Part shown: one piece after another, positions 60,697 to 64,000 of the stretch
How the letters are laid out: each line of letters starts with the position of its first letter
Numbering within the stretch: the first letter of the stretch is position 1
Origin: Ancistrus triradiatus
Lineage: Eukaryota; Chordata; Actinopteri; Siluriformes; Loricariidae
Assembly: GCA_025084515.1 (NCBI GenBank)
Contig: JAJAGP010000181.1
Location: 212,001-276,000 of the forward strand
Direction of reading: 5' to 3'
Length of the DNA: 64,000 bases
Program-made: the position numbers and the translations under genes
Notes under the pieces: generated by a model
What the model saw: only the letters and a program-made list of their open reading frames with translations
The model's database searches: none
Told to the model about the DNA's origin: nothing

Positions 60697-61325
60697 GTTA
60701 AGGCTAATTTTGTAGAGGTGGTTAGTGTGGCGAAGGCGATGTCCACTGCAGTAGTGTGCTCCGGCCCCATCCCAATGTGGCGAGGTGACCAAGCCTACAG
60801 CAGGTTATGGTCGCTGAACTGCTGGCTGTCCAAGTGGTGCTCTGAAAACAACGTGGGCTTTATAGACAATTGGACAGCCTTTGAGGGTAAGCCTGGTCTT
60901 TTAGAATGGGACGGTGTCGACTAATCCAGAGCAGGGGTCAGGCTTAACCAACTGTCTGCTGGTAGCCATGCACCGTCACCCAGAACTCACGTTATTGAAA
61001 CTGTCTGATACTCGCATCTGTCCTAAACGTAAACGCACTCAAAAAGTCTGTTTTAATAACCTCATTAGTATAAACACAGATAGCTATCATAGAAATAACA
61101 ACCTTAGACTAAAGCTAGGATTACTTAACATTAGCTCACTTACAAAAATGAAATGATCACTGATAAACGCTTACATGCTCTCTGTCTTACTCCTGGATAC
61201 AGTCATGCTCATCGCCCTCGTCCTAATGGTCGGGGGGAGGCGTAGCCACAATTTTTGACAAAGAGCTAGTTGTTACTGAAACTTGGATTACACCGGATGA
61301 ATATTTAGCCTTAAATGAAGCCTCA
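60697..61325 (+). mobile_element. L2 LINE, 5' fragment with ORF1 esterase end and start of ORF2
   Basis: The 60697-60920 part parallels 7550-7760 of the longer copy (VEVV.VAKAMS.AVVCSGPIP, SENNVGFIDNWTAFEGKPGL). It then jumps over the HPTREG segment to CCAGAGCAGGGGTCAGGC. The 61000-61320 part is absent from the longer copy and reads LGLLNISSLTKMK, TPGYSHAHRP and ETWITPDEYLAL, the N-terminal region of the endonuclease. Confidence 0.82.
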
Positions 61326-61518
61326 CCTATTTGGGTGGAGGATCATTCTCAGTACTGCAGGACATTTATGTGGTTGTGGAGTGTTAGTGTATGTTGATCT
61401 GGTATGGGTGGATCAGACACAGCAGTGCTGCTGGAGGTTTTAAACAACTCATTGTCAATGCTGTACTGAAAATATTCCAACCTAAAATGTCCAACCACTA
61501 GCATCCTGTTAAAACATG
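61326..61518. repeat. fish dispersed repeat R2, another copy
   Basis: GGTGGAGGATCATTCTCAGT, GGAGTGTTAGTGTATGTTGA and CACAGCAGTGCTGCTGGAGG match the R2 consensus order. Confidence 0.7.
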
Positions 61519-61718
61519 GAGCTGGAGTTAAAAACTTCAGCAGCACTGCTGTGTCTGATCCATTCATACCAGAACAACACACACACACACATACGTACGT
61601 ACGTATGTATGTATGTGTGTGTGTGTGTATATATATCTATATATAAAATGGAGCTGGAGTTAAAAACTTCAGCAGCACTGCTGTGTCTGATCCATTCATA
61701 CCAGAACAACACACACAC
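61516..61718. repeat. tandem duplication of an R2 end plus CA repeat
   Basis: An 80-base block from ATGGAGCTGGAGTTAAAAAC to CAGAACAACACACACACA at 61516-61590 is repeated at 61648-61720, exact or nearly so, with a CA/GT/TA tract between. It is inverted with respect to the R2 copy just upstream. Confidence 0.85.
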
Positions 61719-61730
61719 ACACACACACGT

Positions 61731-61812
<82 letters not shown>

Positions 61813-62225
61813 ATATAGTATCTATAGTGTGTATATTATAATATATAATAACTATATATAGATGATATAGATATATATATAGATATACAACACACACACA
61901 CATATATAGTATACACACACACATATATATATATATTAATTATATATGTGTGTGTAATGTGTGTATATAATATCTTAGTGTGTGTAATGTGTATGTGTGT
62001 GTGGTATGTCACATGTATATATATAATGTATGTGTAGTGTGTATATACACCCACACACATCATAATACACGCATATATTATTACAACATTATAATATATA
62101 ATATATATATATCTGTGGATATGTGTGTGTGTGGATATACAACACATAACACATACATATATATATACACACACATGTGTACATACACACACACACATAT
62201 AATATCTATCTATATATATATATAG

Positions 62226-62256
<31 letters not shown>

Positions 62257-62275
62257 ATATATAATATATATATAT
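61719..62275. repeat. long (TA)n/(CA)n microsatellite
   Basis: About 550 bases of mixed TA, CA and GT repeats, including an uninterrupted TA tract at 61741-61810. Low-complexity frames on both strands are not genes. Confidence 0.93.
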
Positions 62276-63014
62276 CTCAGAAGAACACTGAACAACAATG
62301 GTGTGCATGGCAGGGTTGAAAGGAGAAAGCCACTGCTCTCCAAAAAGAACTTTGCTGCTCGTCTGCAGTTTGCTAAAGATCACGTGGACGAGCCAGAAGG
62401 CTATTGGAAGAATGTTTTGTGGATGGATGACACCAACATAGAACTTTCTGGTTTAAAAGAAAAACATTATTTTTGGAGAAAGGAAAACACTGCATTGCAG
62501 CATAAGAACCTTATCCCATGTGTGAAACATGGTGGTGGTAGTATCATGGTTTGTGCCCGTTTTGCTGCATCTGGGCCAGGACGGCTTGCCATCATTGATG
62601 GAACAATGAATTCTGAATGATATCAGAGAAGTCTAAAGGAAAATGTCAGGACATCTGTCCATGAACTGAATCTCAAGAGAAGGTGGGTCATGTAGCAAGC
62701 CAACGACTCTAAGCACACAAGTCGTTCTACCAAAGAATGGTTAAAGAAGAATAAAGTTAATGTTTTGGAACGGCCAAGTCAAAGTCCTGACCTTATTCCA
62801 ATGGAAATGTTGTGGAAGAGCCTGAATCGAGCAGCTAATGTGAGGAAACCCACCAACATCCCAGAGTTGAAGCTGTTCTGTACAGAGAAATGGGGTTCTC
62901 TATCTACATTTAGGACATTTGTGAAAATCTGATGATGTTTTAGGTCATATTTATGCAGAAATATAGAACATTAAAAAAGGTAATAAAGGTTTCATAAACT
63001 TTCAAGCACCACTG
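62276..63014 (+). mobile_element. Tc1 family B, 5'-truncated, 3' end complete
   Basis: Starts within the transposase coding region and ends with TTTCAAGCACCACTG (63014) followed by CA in place of TA. The transposase remnant carries GYWKNVLWMDDTNIELSGL (first Asp region), GGGSIMVCARFAASGPGRL and, after frameshifts, a WLKKNKVNVLERPSQSPDL-like end. Confidence 0.88.
62303..62900 (+). pseudogene. Tc1 family B transposase remnant
   Basis: Open for 105 codons (62303-62620) and then stops at TGA after MNSE. The frame continues with an intact FYQRMVKEE-like and ERPSQSPDLIPMEM region to about 62830. The helix-turn-helix is missing. Confidence 0.82.
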
Positions 63015-63327
63015 CATGAGTAGACTTGAGCTGCACAACTAATTTCAGCAGAAACGTGATTCACGATTCAGTACACAGTGAGTCAGTGGTTCAGATTCAC
63101 AACAGCTCTATCTCAATGCAAGTCTCCGCTGTGTTTATAGTGTTTTTCTTTAATTTTTTGCATCTACAGCACTGTATTCTTAGTGCCAGTTTCCATATCA
63201 AATTAATCCCAGAGCCTATACACTCCACAATAGGGTACATGCAATCTCTCACACATGTGCACTAAGGGCACTTTACAGGCACCAATTAGGGAATGCAGAC
63301 GCCAATTAAACTGTAACAGGTTAAATA

Positions 63328-63867
63328 CACTGCCTGGCCAAAAAAAATGTTACACACGAATATGTGGTTGGACCGCCTTTAGCTTTGATTCCGGCACGCA
63401 TTCGCTGTGGCATCGTTTCCACAAGCTTCTGCAGTGCCACAACATTTATTTCTGTCCAGAGTTACATGAATTTTCCCCCCAAGATCTTGTACTGATGATG
63501 GGAATTTGATCCACTGCACAAAGTCTTCTCCAGCACATCCCAAAGATTCTCAATGGGGTTCAGGTCTGTACTCTGTGGTTTATAATCCATGTGTGAAAAT
63601 GATGTCTCATGCTCCCTGAACCTCTCTTTCACAATTTGACCCTTCTGAAACAGATGAACATCTTTTTCATGACTACAGGATGCGTCTTTCGACATGGTTG
63701 TTTAACAAATGAGAAGCTCCTCACTGCATCAGTTAGGGTTAAAGAACTTGTTGCCAGCTGAGACATAATCACCAATGCAGTAATTATCTGATGGGAGGCT
63801 CTTTTCTTACACTATTTAACTATTTGCTTAGTTAATTCAGGTGGTGACCTTTTTTAGCCAGGCAGTG
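63328..63867 (-). mobile_element. Tc1-like deletion derivative (family F), 540 bp
   Basis: Ends CACTGCCTGGCCAAAAAAAA and TTTTTTAGCCAGGCAGTG are inverted; TA at the left and CA at the right flank. A minus-strand remnant at 63695-63462 carries KPQSTDLNPIENLWDVLE, the Glu-containing end of a Tc1 transposase, directly joined to the lead region, so the middle of the element is deleted. Confidence 0.85.
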
Positions 63868-64000
63868 CATCTTACAAGTAAACCACTGATGTGTTCAAAC
63901 ACAGAGACTAACTAGGTGCCGTTAAGTGAAGGTTTACTATTTAGAATGAATGATGGTATCAATGCGAGAAAAAAATAGGGAAGGCAAGACAAGCTAATGT

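Overview
This is a teleost fish nuclear chromosome segment. Three host genes with GT-AG introns lie in a dense field of DNA transposons and retrotransposons: many Tc1-like elements, two nested hAT elements, an L2-type LINE, a Penelope-like element, and RTE and Harbinger relics. The Tc1 load, several fish dispersed repeats and the (TA)n/(CA)n tracts fit a ray-finned fish. I cannot name the species from the sequence.

Host genes. (1) NDUFA5, minus strand, ATG at 22773 and stop at 6814: five exons and 116 codons, complete. It encodes an accessory subunit of mitochondrial complex I. Introns 1 (about 8.1 kb) and 4 (about 7.2 kb) are filled with transposons. (2) PIK3CG, plus strand, ATG at 26851 and stop at 34845: ten coding exons and 1104 codons, complete. 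It encodes the GPCR/G-beta-gamma and Ras-responsive PI3-kinase catalytic subunit p110-gamma. (3) PWP1, minus strand, recognisable exons from 60394 down to a stop at 37227: thirteen exons and about 434 residues. The roughly 50-60 N-terminal residues are not found and probably lie beyond position 64000. It encodes a WD-repeat nucleolar/chromatin protein of ribosome biogenesis. NDUFA5 and PIK3CG are divergent (start codons 4.1 kb apart). PIK3CG and PWP1 are convergent (stop codons 2.4 kb apart). The exon borders were set by reading frame, splice dinucleotides and family homology, and all intron phases agree. The three proteins have unrelated roles, so the neighbourhood reflects synteny and not a pathway.

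Layout. 1-6240: Tc1 relics, a solo copy of a long repeat arm, a 125-140 bp tandem repeat and a full-length Tc1. 6814-22773: NDUFA5, holding an L2 LINE (about 7490-11323), a Tc1 (11722-13269) and a hAT-in-hAT nest (16216-17975). 21695-23620: a large imperfect palindrome whose unpaired centre holds the NDUFA5 promoter and first exon. 23634-34845: PIK3CG, with Tc1 copies upstream and in intron 4. 34846-37226: 3' flank with a perfect 30-bp hairpin and a Tc1 relic. 37227-60394: PWP1, whose introns hold Tc1, Penelope, RTE, L2 and Harbinger fragments and long microsatellites. 60395-64000: an L2 5' fragment, microsatellites and two more Tc1 derivatives.

The most unusual structure is the palindrome around the NDUFA5 promoter. 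A third arm copy at 1263-1778 shows that the arm is a dispersed repeat. A second candidate worth checking is a competing splice acceptor in PIK3CG. I found no CRISPR, operon, tRNA or rRNA gene.
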